Assembly (NCBI RefSeq): GCF_900215145.1
Contig: NZ_OBDO01000001.1
Coordinates: forward strand, 1,054,001-1,118,000
DNA length: 64,000 nt
Direction of reading: 5' to 3'
Source: Geodermatophilus sabuli
GTDB taxonomy: Bacteria; Actinomycetota; Actinomycetes; Mycobacteriales; Geodermatophilaceae
The translations under genes were made by a program, and so were the position numbers. Below the pieces are notes generated by a model that was given only the letters and a program-made list of their open reading frames with translations, did no database searches and had not been told where the DNA came from. Below, in pieces: positions 1 to 11,992 of this stretch (positions within the stretch are counted from its first letter, which is position 1; each line of letters starts with the position of its first letter).

Positions 1-2
1 CG

Positions 3-3091
<3,089 letters not shown>

Positions 3092-3095
<4 letters not shown>

Positions 3096-4477
3096 CCGCG
3101 GTCGCCCCGGCGGAGGCCGTGCGCCGGGTGCGCGACGACCTCGTGGCCCGCGGGCTGCTCGACGGGCTGCCGGAGGCGTTCCTGGCCGGGGTCACCCGCT
3201 TCGCGCGGCCGCCGCAGCCGGAGCTGGACGCGCTGGCGACGGCGGCCCGCGGGCTCGCGGCCCGGCTCGCGTCCGGCGGGGCCGGGGACGACGACCTGCC
3301 CCTGCTGGCCCGGGTGCTGTTCTTCGCCGGAGGCGCGGAGGTGCTCGCGGCGCACGGGCTCCGGACGCCGGCGTACGACGTCCTGGGCTCCTACCGGGAC
3401 AACCTCGCCCGCCCGCTCGGTCCGCGGCTGCCACGGCGGCCGGTCGCCGGGGGGCGGCGGTGGCGCGTGCTGGGGCGCTCGGTGGGCTTCCCGATCGGCG
3501 TGCCCGCCTGCGTGCTGAACGGCGGCGAGCACTGGGTGCGCCACTTCGCGGGCAACGGCTACAGCGTCCTGACCTACAAGACCGTGCGCAGCCGCGCCGC
3601 CGAGCCCAACCCGCAGCCGAACTGGGCCTTCGCCCGTCGGGAGAGGGCGAGCCTGCGCCCGGGCGCGGCGGCGGAGGTGACCGCGGACCCGTGGGACTGG
3701 GTCGAGCCGGGCTCCCCGGACGTCAGCACGGTGAACTCCTTCGGCGTCCCGTCGCTGGCGCCCGAGGAGTGGCAGCCCGACCTCGAGCGGTCCCTGGCCG
3801 CGGTGGCGGACGACCAGCTGCTGCTGGTCAGCGTCATGGGGGAGGACGCCGACGGCGCGGGGCTGACGGCCCTCGCCGACGACTTCGCCCGGGTCGCGCG
3901 GATGGCGGAGGAGGCCGGCGCGCCCGTCGTCGAGCTCAACCTGTCCTGCCCCAACACGCTGGACCGGACGGCGTCCGGCGTGCGGCCGCCGCTGTGCCTG
4001 GACGCCGATGCCACGGTCGCCGTCGTCGAGCGGGTGCGGCGGGCGCTGGACGACCGCACCGGCCTGGTCGCCAAGCTCTCCTGGCTCGACGAGCCGCGCC
4101 TGACCGCGCTGGTGCCCCGGATCGCGTCCCTGGTCGACGGCGTCGCGGGCATCAACACCCTGCAGAGCCGGGTGCGCCGCAGCGACGGCGCGGCGACCTT
4201 CCCCGGCCGGGAGCTGGCTGGCCTGTCCGGCATCGCCGTCCGCGACCCCGCGCTGGACTTCACCCGCCGACTGGTCGCGCTCCGGGATGCCGGGAGCTCC
4301 CGGTTCGACGTCCTCGCGATGGGCGGGGTCACCGACCCGGCGTCGTTCGAGGCGCTGTTCGCCGCCGGCGCCGATGCGGTGCAGTCGGCGTCGGGCGCGT
4401 TCGCCGACCCGTACCTGGCCCGGGACTGCATCGCCGCGCTGGGGCAGACCCTGCCGCGCGGGGTGGCGGCCCCGTGA
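3092..4477 (+). CDS. pyrD: Divergent dihydroorotate dehydrogenase family protein
   Basis: Expected to oxidise dihydroorotate to orotate with FMN; the position between carB and pyrF fits. The protein is 461 aa, about 100 longer than usual, with an unrecognised N-terminal segment of about 100 residues. The barrel is recognisable from VNSFGVPS (compare the class 1 NSMGLPN loop), ELNLSCPNT (about residue 283), KLSW, GINTLQ, LAGLSG and AMGGV. The usual FDKNGE-type segment, where a lysine contacts FMN and substrate, reads CVLNGGE instead. It therefore looks class 1-like rather than a standard quinone-dependent class 2 enzyme. The GTG start overlaps the carB stop. Its stop overlaps the first mini-cistron of the repeat that follows. 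Family assignment is firm; exact activity is inferred from context. Confidence 0.8.
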
Positions 4478-4691
4478 CCGAGCTCGCGAGGTCACGCATG
4501 AGCACAGCACCGCCGGGCACGAGTTCGACGAGCGCCAGCGAGGAGAGCTCGTGACCGAGCTCGCGAGGTCACGCATGAGCACAGCACCGAGCTCGCGAGG
4601 TCACGCATGAGCACAGCACCGAGCTCGCGAGGTCACGCATGAGCACAGCACCGCCGGGCACGAGTTCGACGAGCGCCGGCGAGGAGAGCTC
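4474..4691 (+). repeat. Repeat block between pyrD and pyrF carrying start codons, stop codons and RBS
   Basis: A 77-nt unit (4474-4550) starts GTGACCGAGCTCGCGAGG, contains CATGAGCACAGCACC, and ends in GCGAGGAGAGCTC. The first 37 nt recur at 4551-4587. A 32-nt sub-unit (CGAGCTCGCGAGGTCACGCA plus TGAGCACAGCAC) follows twice at 4588-4619 and 4620-4651, and the 3' part of the full unit closes the block at 4652-4691. The pyrF start (GTGACCGAG) is itself the first 9 nt of a further unit, and GAGGAG at 4681-4686 is the pyrF ribosome binding site. A diverged relative lies at 20798-20866 before ribBA. This is seen directly; how the unit spread is unknown. Confidence 0.9.
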
Positions 4692-4695
4692 GTGA
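4474..4695 (+). other. Chain of four overlapping mini-cistrons bridging pyrD to pyrF
   Basis: Four short frames run head to tail, each start overlapping the previous stop by 4 nt. They are 4474-4554 (GTG, 26 aa, begins MTELARSRM and ends SASEESS), 4551-4610 (GTG, 19 aa), 4607-4642 (ATG, 11 aa) and 4639-4695 (ATG, 18 aa). The first overlaps the pyrD stop (GTGA), and the last stop overlaps the pyrF GTG at 4692. Ribosomes could thus be handed from pyrD to pyrF through about 215 nt that would otherwise break translational coupling. Whether the peptides are made or do anything is unknown; the geometry is certain. Confidence 0.65.
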
Positions 4696-5585
4696 CCGAG
4701 CCGTTCGGCCGGCGGCTCGCCGACGCCGTCGCCGCCCGCGGCCCGCTGTGCGTGGGCATCGACCCGCACGTGCCGCTGCTCGAGCGCTGGGGACTCCCGG
4801 ACAGCCCCGAGGGCCTGGCCCGGTTCACCGACGCGGTCGTCGACGCGCTGGCCGGCACCGTCGCCGTCCTCAAGCCGCAGCTGGCGTTCTACGAACGGCA
4901 CGGCTCGCGGGGCCTGGCCGTGCTGGAGGACGCCGTGGCGCGGGCGCGCGCCGCCGGGGCCCTGGTGCTGCTCGACGCCAAGCGCGGCGACATCGGCTCC
5001 ACGATGGACGCCTACGCCGACCACCTCCGGCCCGGGCACCCGCTGCACTCCGACGCCATGACGGTCAGCCCCTTCCTCGGGCCCGGCTCCCTGCAGCCGG
5101 CCGTCGACACCGCGCGGCAGCACGGCGGCGGCCTGTTCGTGCTGGCCCGCACCTCCAACCCCGACGCGGGCACGCTGCAGCACGCCGTGGTGTCCGACGG
5201 GGTCCGTCAGCGGTCGGTCGCCCAGGTCGTCGTCGACACCGTGCGCGGCTGGAACACCCCCGGCTGGGTCGTCGGCGACCCGCTGCCCGACGTCGCCGCC
5301 GCCCGCGACCTCGCGGGTCGCTGGGGCCCCACGACCGGCTCGTTCGGGGTGGTCGTCGGCGCCACCCTCCACGAGCTGGACGTCGACCTCGACGGCCTCG
5401 GTGGTCCGGTGCTCGCCCCGGGGCTGGGCGCCCAGGGCGGCTCGGTCGCCGACCTGCGCCGGCTGTTCGGCGCCGGCACCGCGGTCGTCCCAACCGTCTC
5501 GCGCGACGTGCTCGCCGCCGGCCCCGACCCCATGGCCCTCCGTGCCGCGGCCGAGCGATGGGCCACCGAGCTGGCGGCCGCATGA
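4692..5585 (+). CDS. pyrF: Orotidine 5'-phosphate decarboxylase
   Basis: Last step of UMP synthesis: decarboxylates OMP to UMP. The protein is 297 aa, the longer form known from mycobacteria and other actinobacteria. The catalytic DxKxxD motif is present as LLDAKRGDIGSTM at about residues 95-107. VCVGIDPH-like sequence (CVGIDPH) near residue 20 and PGLGAQGG near residue 242 match substrate and phosphate loops. The start is GTG at 4692, preceded by GAGGAG at 4681-4686 and overlapping the last mini-cistron stop. No other pyr gene follows. Confidence 0.95.
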   Translation: MTEPFGRRLADAVAARGPLCVGIDPHVPLLERWGLPDSPEGLARFTDAVVDALAGTVAVLKPQLAFYERHGSRGLAVLEDAVARARAAGALVLLDAKRGDIGSTMDAYADHLRPGHPLHSDAMTVSPFLGPGSLQPAVDTARQHGGGLFVLARTSNPDAGTLQHAVVSDGVRQRSVAQVVVDTVRGWNTPGWVVGDPLPDVAAARDLAGRWGPTTGSFGVVVGATLHELDVDLDGLGGPVLAPGLGAQGGSVADLRRLFGAGTAVVPTVSRDVLAAGPDPMALRAAAERWATELAAA

Positions 5586-5981
5586 GGCGGGTCGCGCCCT
5601 GGCCGGCGCCGGGCGGAGGGCTGAGACCGATGCCGCGCCCGGTGTCCCGACCCGTGTCGCGGCCCGTGGACCAGGGGTTTCCGGCACGTGTCGGCGTGTC
5701 GTCATCGGTGTGTCGGGACGGATTCGTCCGCATCCCCGCCGCGGCCGGCCGGCGTCGCAGCCCCTGTCGACCTGCACGGATGACAGACGGTGACCACCAT
5801 GGCGCACGCTCGGTGAGCGGAAAGTCACCGAACGGTCGAATCCGGCGGCTCATCCGGGCGTGACCTGCGCATATACCGGGAACTAGGTTGGCCAGCAGGC
5901 TCAGCAGTGAGCTCTGCCCCCGACACAGCCCGAGCCCGCCGGTCGAGATGACTGCCGGCGCCGACACGATTGGGTCGCATC
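5586..5981. other. 396-nt intergenic region upstream of mihF
   Basis: No convincing coding frame. The right half (about 5810-5900) is less GC-rich than the surroundings and contains CATATA at 5870-5875 and TAGGTT at 5886-5891, the latter a plausible -10 for mihF with a leader of about 90 nt. A run of CCCGTGTCGCGGCCCGTG-like short repeats lies at about 5640-5670. No terminator hairpin with a T-tract was found after pyrF. Confidence 0.4.
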
Positions 5982-6332
5982 ATGCCCCTTCCTGACCTGA
6001 CCCCCGAACAGCGCGCCGCCGCACTGGAGAAGGCCGCCGCGGCCCGCAAGACCCGTGCCGAGCTCCGCGAGCGCCTCAAGAGCAAGGGCGCCACCGTGGG
6101 CGACGTCCTCCGCCAGGGCGAGACCGACGAGGTCATCGGCAAGATGCGCGTCTCCGCGGTCCTGGAGTCCCTGCCCGGCGTCGGCAAGGCGCGGGCTGCC
6201 AAGATCATGGAGCGGCTCGAGATCTCCCCGACCCGCCGGGTGCGCGGTCTGGGTGCCAACCAGCGCAGGGCCCTGGAGAGCGAGTTCGGTGGCGAGCAGG
6301 TCGCCGCCGACCAGGTCTCCGCCGAGGGCTGA
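5982..6332 (+). CDS. mihF: Integration host factor, actinobacterial type (mIHF)
   Basis: Nucleoid-associated DNA-binding protein that bends DNA; the mycobacterial homologue is essential and supports phage L5 integration. The protein is 116 aa, against about 105 in mycobacteria, beginning [19 protein letters not shown], almost the family consensus. The helix-two-turn-helix part follows ([20 protein letters not shown], residues about 52-71) with [11 protein letters not shown] near the C-terminus. An in-frame TTG 12 nt upstream exists, but the ATG start fits the family. The position before gmk and rpoZ is the conserved actinobacterial order. Confidence 0.95.
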   Translation: MPLPDLTPEQRAAALEKAAAARKTRAELRERLKSKGATVGDVLRQGETDEVIGKMRVSAVLESLPGVGKARAAKIMERLEISPTRRVRGLGANQRRALESEFGGEQVAADQVSAEG

Positions 6333-6369
6333 CCCGCACGACCAGGCACCCGGAGGTCGAGGACGACGC

Positions 6370-6981
6370 GTGGCGAGTGCACCACCCCAGCGCCCCCCGG
6401 CGCGGCTGACCGTGCTCTCCGGCCCCTCCGGGGTCGGTAAGGGCACGGTCGTCGCCGAGGTCCGGCGCCGGTACCCCGCGGTGTGGGTGTCGGTCTCGGC
6501 GACCACCCGCGCGCCGCGCCCGGGGGAGATCGACGGTGTGCACTACCACTTCGTCGACGACGCCGAGTTCGACCGGCTCATCGCCGAGGACGGGCTCCTC
6601 GAGTGGGCCGAGTACGCCGGCAACCGGTACGGCACGCCGGTCGCCCCGGTGCGGGAACGACTCGCCACCGGGGCGCCGGCGTTGCTGGAGATCGAGCTGC
6701 AGGGCGCCCGGCAGGTCCGCGCCCGGGACGCCGACGCCCAGCTGGTCTTCCTGGCCCCGCCGTCGTGGTCGGAACTGGTCAGCCGGCTGGCCGGCCGCGG
6801 CTCCGAACCGCCCGCGGTCCAGGAGCGGCGGCTGGCCATCGCGCAGGCCGAACTGGACTCCTCCGGGGAGTTCGACGTGGTCGTGGTCAACGACGACGTG
6901 GCCAGGGCCGCGGACGAGTTGGTAGGCTTGCTGACTGCGCCGTCGCCCGGCCACGTCCGGAGCAGCGGCGCCCACGAGTAG
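6370..6981 (+). CDS. gmk: Guanylate kinase
   Basis: Phosphorylates GMP to GDP with ATP. The protein is 203 aa. The P-loop GPSGVGKGT sits at residues 18-26, followed by [13 protein letters not shown] and GVHYHFVD, the GMP-binding part, and later ELQGARQVR. The GTG start is chosen because upstream frame sequence overlaps mihF; GGAGG/GAGGA lies 6-14 nt before it. It lies 37 nt behind mihF and 71 nt before rpoZ, probably in one transcript. Confidence 0.95.
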   Translation: MASAPPQRPPARLTVLSGPSGVGKGTVVAEVRRRYPAVWVSVSATTRAPRPGEIDGVHYHFVDDAEFDRLIAEDGLLEWAEYAGNRYGTPVAPVRERLATGAPALLEIELQGARQVRARDADAQLVFLAPPSWSELVSRLAGRGSEPPAVQERRLAIAQAELDSSGEFDVVVVNDDVARAADELVGLLTAPSPGHVRSSGAHE

Positions 6982-7052
6982 CGGATGCTCTCCCGGCCCC
7001 CGTGGCCGCCGTCCGCCACTCCCACCGAACGATCTGAGGAGCACGCCCGCCC

Positions 7053-7316
7053 GTGTCCGGAGTCGCACCTGCCCCCGAGGGCATCACCAACCCGCCGATC
7101 GACGAGCTGCTCGAGCGCACCAGCAGCAAGTACGGCCTGGTGATCTTCGCCGCCAAGCGCGCGCGGCAGATCAACGCCTACTACAGCCAGCTCTCCGAGG
7201 GCCTGCTGGAGTACGTCGGCCCGCTGGTCGACACCGCCCCGCAGGAGAAGCCGCTCTCCATCGCCCTGCGCGAGATCAACGAGGGCCTGCTGACCCACAC
7301 CGCCGGCGAGAACTGA
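7053..7316 (+). CDS. rpoZ: RNA polymerase omega subunit
   Basis: Small RNA polymerase subunit that helps assembly of beta'. The protein is 87 aa, starts at GTG with GAGGAG about 11 nt upstream, and contains [18 protein letters not shown] followed by the conserved AKRARQIN motif and the PLSIALREI segment. The order gmk-rpoZ-coaBC is the usual actinobacterial one. Its stop is followed directly by copy A of the gene-end repeat. Confidence 0.96.
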   Translation: MSGVAPAPEGITNPPIDELLERTSSKYGLVIFAAKRARQINAYYSQLSEGLLEYVGPLVDTAPQEKPLSIALREINEGLLTHTAGEN

Positions 7317-7318
7317 AC

Positions 7319-7428
7319 GAGGACCCCTTCTCCCCACCCCTCGCACGCTCGGGGCGGGACCCGGAAGGGGGCTTCCGGCCCCTGACTGAATGACGACGCA
7401 CCTGGCATCCGCTGCCGGGTGCGTCGTC
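7319..7428 (+). terminator. Gene-end repeat copy A plus hairpin after rpoZ
   Basis: Directly behind the rpoZ stop, AGGACCCCTTCTCCCCACCC and CTCGCACGCTCGGGGCGGGA (7319-7359) form a copy of the gene-end repeat described elsewhere. A short hairpin CCGGAAG/CTTCCGG follows at 7361-7378. A longer hairpin at 7392-7428 has arms GACGACGCACCTGG and CCGGGTGCGTCGTC (one G-T wobble). There is no T-tract. These could end or attenuate transcription before coaBC, whose RBS begins only 7 nt later. Confidence 0.55.
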
Positions 7429-7447
7429 GTGTGTGGAGGATGACCCC

Positions 7448-8659
7448 ATGAGCCGCATCGTGCTGGGCGTCAGCGGTGGCGTCGCTGCCTACAAGGCCGC
7501 GCTGCTGCTGCGCGCGTTCACCGAGGCGGGGCACGACGTCCGGGTCGTCCCGACACCGGCCGCCCTGCGCTTCGTGGGCGCAGCGACCTTCGAGGCGCTG
7601 TCGGGGCACCCCGTCACCACCGACGTGTGGTCCGACGTGGACGAGGTGGCCCACGTGCGCATCGGGCAGACCGCCGACCTGGTCGTCGTCGCCCCCGCCA
7701 CCGCGGACCTGCTCGCCCGGGCCGCCGCCGGGCGCGCCGACGACCTGCTGGCCGCCACCCTGCTCACCGCGCACTGCCCGGTGGTGTTCGCCCCGGCCAT
7801 GCACACCGAGATGTGGCTGCACCCGGCCACCCAGGACAACGTGGCCACCCTGCGCCGCCGCGGCGCGATCGTCCTGCCCCCGGCCGTGGGCCGCCTGACC
7901 GGCCCCGACTCCGGCCCCGGCCGGCTGCCCGAGCCGGGCGACATCGCCGCCCTCGTCTCGGTGGTGCTCGCCGACGGCGCCGCCGCGCTCGCCCCGGACC
8001 TGTCCGGGCGCCGGGTGGTCATCAGCGCCGGCGGCACCCGCGAGCCCCTGGACCCGGTGCGGTACCTCGGCAACCGCTCCTCGGGGCGGCAGGGCTGGGC
8101 GCTGGCCCGGGTGGCCGCCGCTCGCGGCGCCGACGTCACACTCGTGGCGGCCAACGTCGACCTGCCCGCGCCCTTCGGCACCCGCGTCGTCCCCGTCGGC
8201 ACCGCCGAGGAGCTGCGCGCCGCGATGCTCGCGGAGGCGGGTGGTGCCGACGTCGTCGTCATGTCCGCCGCGGTCGCCGACTTCCGGCCGGCCGAGGTCG
8301 CCGTCGCCAAGCTGAAGAAGGACAGCGCCGCCGAGCCCAGTGCGGTGCCGCTGGTGCGCAACCCCGACGTGCTGGCCGAGCTGGTCACCAAGCGCCCGCC
8401 CGGGCAGCTGGTCGTGGGCTTCGCCGCCGAGACCGGGGACGACGCCGGCGACGTCCTCACCCACGCGCGGGCCAAGCTCGCCCGCAAGGGCTGCGACCTG
8501 CTCGTCGTCAACGACGTGTCCGGCGGGCGGGTCTTCGGCCGGCCCGACAACGCCGCGGTGGTCCTCGGCGCCGACGGCACCGCCACCGAGCTGCCCGAGG
8601 GCAGCAAGGATGCCGTCGCCGCCGGGATCTGGACCGCGGTCACCGCCCGGCTGTCCTGA
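7448..8659 (+). CDS. coaBC: Bifunctional phosphopantothenoylcysteine decarboxylase / phosphopantothenate-cysteine ligase
   Basis: Two successive steps of coenzyme A synthesis. The protein is 403 aa. The N-terminal flavoprotein decarboxylase starts RIVLGVSGGVAAYKA and includes the active-site histidine region VAHVRIGQTADLVVVAPAT and the substrate clamp PAMHTEMW. The C-terminal ligase starts near residue 190 with SAGGTREPLDPVRYLGNRSS and includes AAVADFRP, KLKK and NDVSGG. ATG 7448 is chosen because GGAGG at 7435-7439 lies 8 nt before it. Confidence 0.96.
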   Translation: MSRIVLGVSGGVAAYKAALLLRAFTEAGHDVRVVPTPAALRFVGAATFEALSGHPVTTDVWSDVDEVAHVRIGQTADLVVVAPATADLLARAAAGRADDLLAATLLTAHCPVVFAPAMHTEMWLHPATQDNVATLRRRGAIVLPPAVGRLTGPDSGPGRLPEPGDIAALVSVVLADGAAALAPDLSGRRVVISAGGTREPLDPVRYLGNRSSGRQGWALARVAAARGADVTLVAANVDLPAPFGTRVVPVGTAEELRAAMLAEAGGADVVVMSAAVADFRPAEVAVAKLKKDSAAEPSAVPLVRNPDVLAELVTKRPPGQLVVGFAAETGDDAGDVLTHARAKLARKGCDLLVVNDVSGGRVFGRPDNAAVVLGADGTATELPEGSKDAVAAGIWTAVTARLS

Positions 8660-8776
8660 ACCGAGGCTGTGGGGGGCGCCCCGCTGTCGCCGCGCGCCGG
8701 TAACGTGCACCCGACGCACCTGCCGCCCGCCGACACCGTCACACGCAGAACCGTTCCCCGACCCAAGGAGCCCCGA

Positions 8777-9973
8777 GTGCCACGCCGTCTCTTCACGTCC
8801 GAGTCGGTGACCGAGGGCCACCCGGACAAGATCGCCGACCAGATCAGCGACGCCATCCTCGACGCCATGCTCACGCAGGACCCGCGCAGCCGGGTCGCCG
8901 TCGAGACGCTCATCACCACCGGCCAGGTGCACATCGCCGGCGAGGTCACCACGGCCGGCTACGTCGAGATCGCCGAGATCGTGCGGCGCACCATCCTCGG
9001 CATCGGCTACGACTCCTCCCGCAAGGGCTTCGACGGCGCCTCCTGCGGCGTCAGCGTCTCGATCGGGTCGCAGTCCCCCGACATCGCCCAGGGCGTCGAC
9101 ACCGGGTACGAGGCCCGCACCGCAGGCACCTCGGACGACGAGATCGAGCGCCAGGGCGCCGGCGACCAGGGGCTGATGTTCGGCTACGCCACCGACGAGA
9201 CCCCCGAGCTGATGCCCCTGCCGATCGCGCTGGCCCACCGGCTGTCCCGGCGGCTGTCGGCCGTCCGGAAGGACGGCTCGGTGCCCTACCTGCGGCCCGA
9301 CGGCAAGACGCAGGTCACCGTCGTCTACGAGGACGACCGCCCAGTCGGCGTCGACACGGTGGTCGTCTCCTCCCAGCACGCCGAGGACATCTCCATCGAG
9401 CAGCTGCTCACCCCCGACGTCCAGGAGCTGGTGGTCGAGCCCGAGCTCGCCGCCCTGGGTCTGCCGACCAGCGGCTACCGCCTGCTGGTCAACCCGACCG
9501 GCAAGTTCGTCATCGGCGGCCCGATGGGTGACGCCGGGCTGACCGGCCGGAAGATCATCGTCGACACCTACGGCGGCATGGCCCGCCACGGCGGCGGCGC
9601 CTTCTCCGGCAAGGACCCGTCGAAGGTGGACCGCTCCGGCGCCTACGCGATGCGCTGGGTGGCCAAGAACGTGGTCGCCGCCGGGCTGGCCCGGCGCTGC
9701 GAGGTCCAGGTCGCCTACGCGATCGGCGCCGCCCACCCCGTCGGCCTGTTCGTCGAGACCTTCGGCACCGGCACGGTCGCCGACGACGTGCTGGAGAAGG
9801 CGATCGGCTCGGTGTTCGACCTGCGCCCGGGCGCGATCGTCCGGGACCTGGACCTGCTGCGCCCGATCTACGGGCCGACGGCCGCCTACGGCCACTTCGG
9901 CCGCACCGACGTCGACCTGCCGTGGGAGCGGGTCGACCGCGTCGAGGCGCTCCGCTCGGCCGCCGGGGCTTGA
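8777..9973 (+). CDS. metK: S-adenosylmethionine synthetase
   Basis: Makes S-adenosylmethionine from methionine and ATP. The protein is 398 aa, of normal length. Signature segments are [16 protein letters not shown] (about residues 6-21), [12 protein letters not shown] (about 121-132), and the [20 protein letters not shown] and [17 protein letters not shown] loops. GTG 8777 is chosen because AAGGAG lies at 8765-8770. The 117-nt leader shows TAACGT at 8701-8706 as a possible -10. No SAM riboswitch fold was recognised. The stop overlaps a TTG start for priA. Confidence 0.97.
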   Translation: MPRRLFTSESVTEGHPDKIADQISDAILDAMLTQDPRSRVAVETLITTGQVHIAGEVTTAGYVEIAEIVRRTILGIGYDSSRKGFDGASCGVSVSIGSQSPDIAQGVDTGYEARTAGTSDDEIERQGAGDQGLMFGYATDETPELMPLPIALAHRLSRRLSAVRKDGSVPYLRPDGKTQVTVVYEDDRPVGVDTVVVSSQHAEDISIEQLLTPDVQELVVEPELAALGLPTSGYRLLVNPTGKFVIGGPMGDAGLTGRKIIVDTYGGMARHGGGAFSGKDPSKVDRSGAYAMRWVAKNVVAAGLARRCEVQVAYAIGAAHPVGLFVETFGTGTVADDVLEKAIGSVFDLRPGAIVRDLDLLRPIYGPTAAYGHFGRTDVDLPWERVDRVEALRSAAGA

Positions 9974-11982
9974 CGGCACTGACCTCCGCCGCACCGTCGG
10001 CCGACGACCCGGGCCCCCGCCTCCCGCGGGTGGCCCGGGTGGTCGTCGACGTGCCCCTGGCACACCTCGACCGGCCCTTCGACTACGCCGTCCCCGACAC
10101 GATGGCCGCCGACGTGCGGGCCGGCTGCCGCGTCCGCGTGCGCTTCGCCGGCCAGCTCGTCGACGGGTTCGTCGTCGAGCTCGGCGAGACCAGCGAGCAC
10201 GGCGGCAAGCTGACGCCGCTGGCCAAGCTGGTCTCCCCGGAGCCGGTGCTCACCCCCGAGGTGCTGGCGCTGGTCCGCTCGGTGGCCGAGCGCTGGGGCG
10301 GCACCGTCACCGACGTCCTGCGCCTGGCGATCCCACCTCGCCGCGCCGCGGCCGAGAAGCGCCCACCCGCCGATCCACCACCGGCACCGCCCGCGCCCGA
10401 CCCGGCGGGGTTCGCGCGGTACCCGACCGGCCCCGCGCTGCTCACGGCGGTCGCCGAGGCCCGGCCGGCCCGGGCGGTCTGGACGGCCCTGCCCGGCGAG
10501 GACTGGCCGGCCCGGCTGGTCGAGCTGTGCCAGGCCGCACTGTCCGGCGGCCGTGGCGCACTCGTGGTCGTCCCCGACGGCCGGGACCTCGACCGGCTCG
10601 CCGCCGCCGCCGAGCAGCGGCTACCGGCGGGCTCCTTCGTGGTCCTGCGTGCCGACGCCGCTCCGGACGCGCGGTACCGCCGCTTCCTCGAGGCCGCGCG
10701 GGGCAGCGCCAAGGTCGTGCTGGGCACCCGCGCGGCCGTCCTCGCCCCGGTGGCCGACCTCGCCCTCGTCGCCGTCTGGGACGACGGCGACGACCTGCAC
10801 GCCGAACCCCGCGCTCCCTACGCCCACGCCCGCGACGTGCTCGTGCACCGGGCGCACCTCGCCTCGTGCGCCGCCGTCGTCGCCGCCACCGCGCGCACCG
10901 CGGAGGCGCAGCTGCTCGTCGAGAGCGGGTGGGCCCACGAGCTCGTCGCGGACCGCCCCACCCTGCGGGCGGCGGCCCCGCGCGTGCAGGCCCTCGGGGC
11001 CGACGCCGAGCTGGCGCGCGACCCTGCCGCCCGCACCGCCCGGCTGCCCAGCCTGGCCCACCGGGTGGCCCGGCAGGCCCTCGCCGACGGCGCGCCGGTG
11101 CTGGTCCAGGTCCCGCGCGCCGGGTACGCACCCGGGCTGGCCTGCGACCGCTGCCGCGCGCCGGCCCGCTGCGGGGCGTGCTCCGGACCGCTGGGCATCT
11201 CGCCGGCGCCCGGCCCGGGTGGCTCGCGGGTCCCGGCCTGCCGGTGGTGCGCCCGCCCGGCGGCGACCTTCCACTGCCCGTACTGCCACGGCACGAAGCT
11301 GCGCGCCTCCGTCGTCGGCGCCGCCCGGACCGCCGAGGAGCTCGGCCGCGCCTTCCCCGGTGCGGCCGTGCGGGTGTCCGGCCGCGGGTCCGTGCTGGCC
11401 TCGGTGCCCGGCGGGGCGGCCCTGGTGGTGGCCACCCCGGGCGCGGAGCCGGTCGCCGAGGGCGGCTACGGGGCCGCCTTGCTGCTGGACTCCTGGGCGC
11501 TGCTGGGCCGCCCCGACCTGCGGGCGGGTGAGGAGACCCTGCGGCGGTGGATGAACGCCGCCGCCCTGGTGCGCCCGGCCGCGGCGGGCGGGCAGGTCGT
11601 CGTCGCGGCGGACGCCGCCCACGCCGTCGTCCAGGCGCTGGTGCGCTGGGACCCCGCCTGGCTCGCTGCGCGAGAGCTGGCCGACCGCCGGGCGCTGGGT
11701 TTCCCGCCGGCCACCCGGATGGCCGCGCTCGCGGGCAGCCCGGCAGCCCTGGCGGAGTTCCTGGCCGCCGCGCGGCTGCCGGCGGACGCGGACCTGCTCG
11801 GCCCGGTCCCCGAGCCGCCCCGGCCCGGTCAGGACGGTGAGCGGGAGCGTTACCTGGTCCGAGTGCCGCGCGGCGAAGGGGTGGCACTGGCACACGCCCT
11901 CGCGGAGGTGCAGGGCGTGCGCAGCGCGAAGAAGGTCGCCGAGCACGTGCGGGTGCAGCTGGACCCGCTCGAGCTGGTCTGA
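9970..11982 (+). CDS. priA: PriA-like primosomal protein without intact helicase motifs
   Basis: Homologue of replication-restart protein PriA, 670 aa. The N-terminal 3'-DNA-binding domain ([19 protein letters not shown]) and the zinc-binding cysteine pairs ([13 protein letters not shown] and [16 protein letters not shown], about residues 390-442) are present. The Walker A GxGKT is absent and the DEEH position reads [10 protein letters not shown], so ATP hydrolysis is unlikely. This degeneration is typical of actinobacterial PriA. The start is probably TTG at 9970, overlapping the metK stop (TTGA); GTG codons near 10030 are alternatives. Confidence 0.88.
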   Translation: MTALTSAAPSADDPGPRLPRVARVVVDVPLAHLDRPFDYAVPDTMAADVRAGCRVRVRFAGQLVDGFVVELGETSEHGGKLTPLAKLVSPEPVLTPEVLALVRSVAERWGGTVTDVLRLAIPPRRAAAEKRPPADPPPAPPAPDPAGFARYPTGPALLTAVAEARPARAVWTALPGEDWPARLVELCQAALSGGRGALVVVPDGRDLDRLAAAAEQRLPAGSFVVLRADAAPDARYRRFLEAARGSAKVVLGTRAAVLAPVADLALVAVWDDGDDLHAEPRAPYAHARDVLVHRAHLASCAAVVAATARTAEAQLLVESGWAHELVADRPTLRAAAPRVQALGADAELARDPAARTARLPSLAHRVARQALADGAPVLVQVPRAGYAPGLACDRCRAPARCGACSGPLGISPAPGPGGSRVPACRWCARPAATFHCPYCHGTKLRASVVGAARTAEELGRAFPGAAVRVSGRGSVLASVPGGAALVVATPGAEPVAEGGYGAALLLDSWALLGRPDLRAGEETLRRWMNAAALVRPAAAGGQVVVAADAAHAVVQALVRWDPAWLAARELADRRALGFPPATRMAALAGSPAALAEFLAAARLPADADLLGPVPEPPRPGQDGERERYLVRVPRGEGVALAHALAEVQGVRSAKKVAEHVRVQLDPLELV

Positions 11983-11992
11983 GCCGCCCGCC

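Noticed and set aside
8660..8776. SAM riboswitch upstream of metK
   Set aside because: The 117-nt leader lacks recognisable SAM-I, SAM-II or SAM-IV helices; only a -10-like TAACGT is seen.
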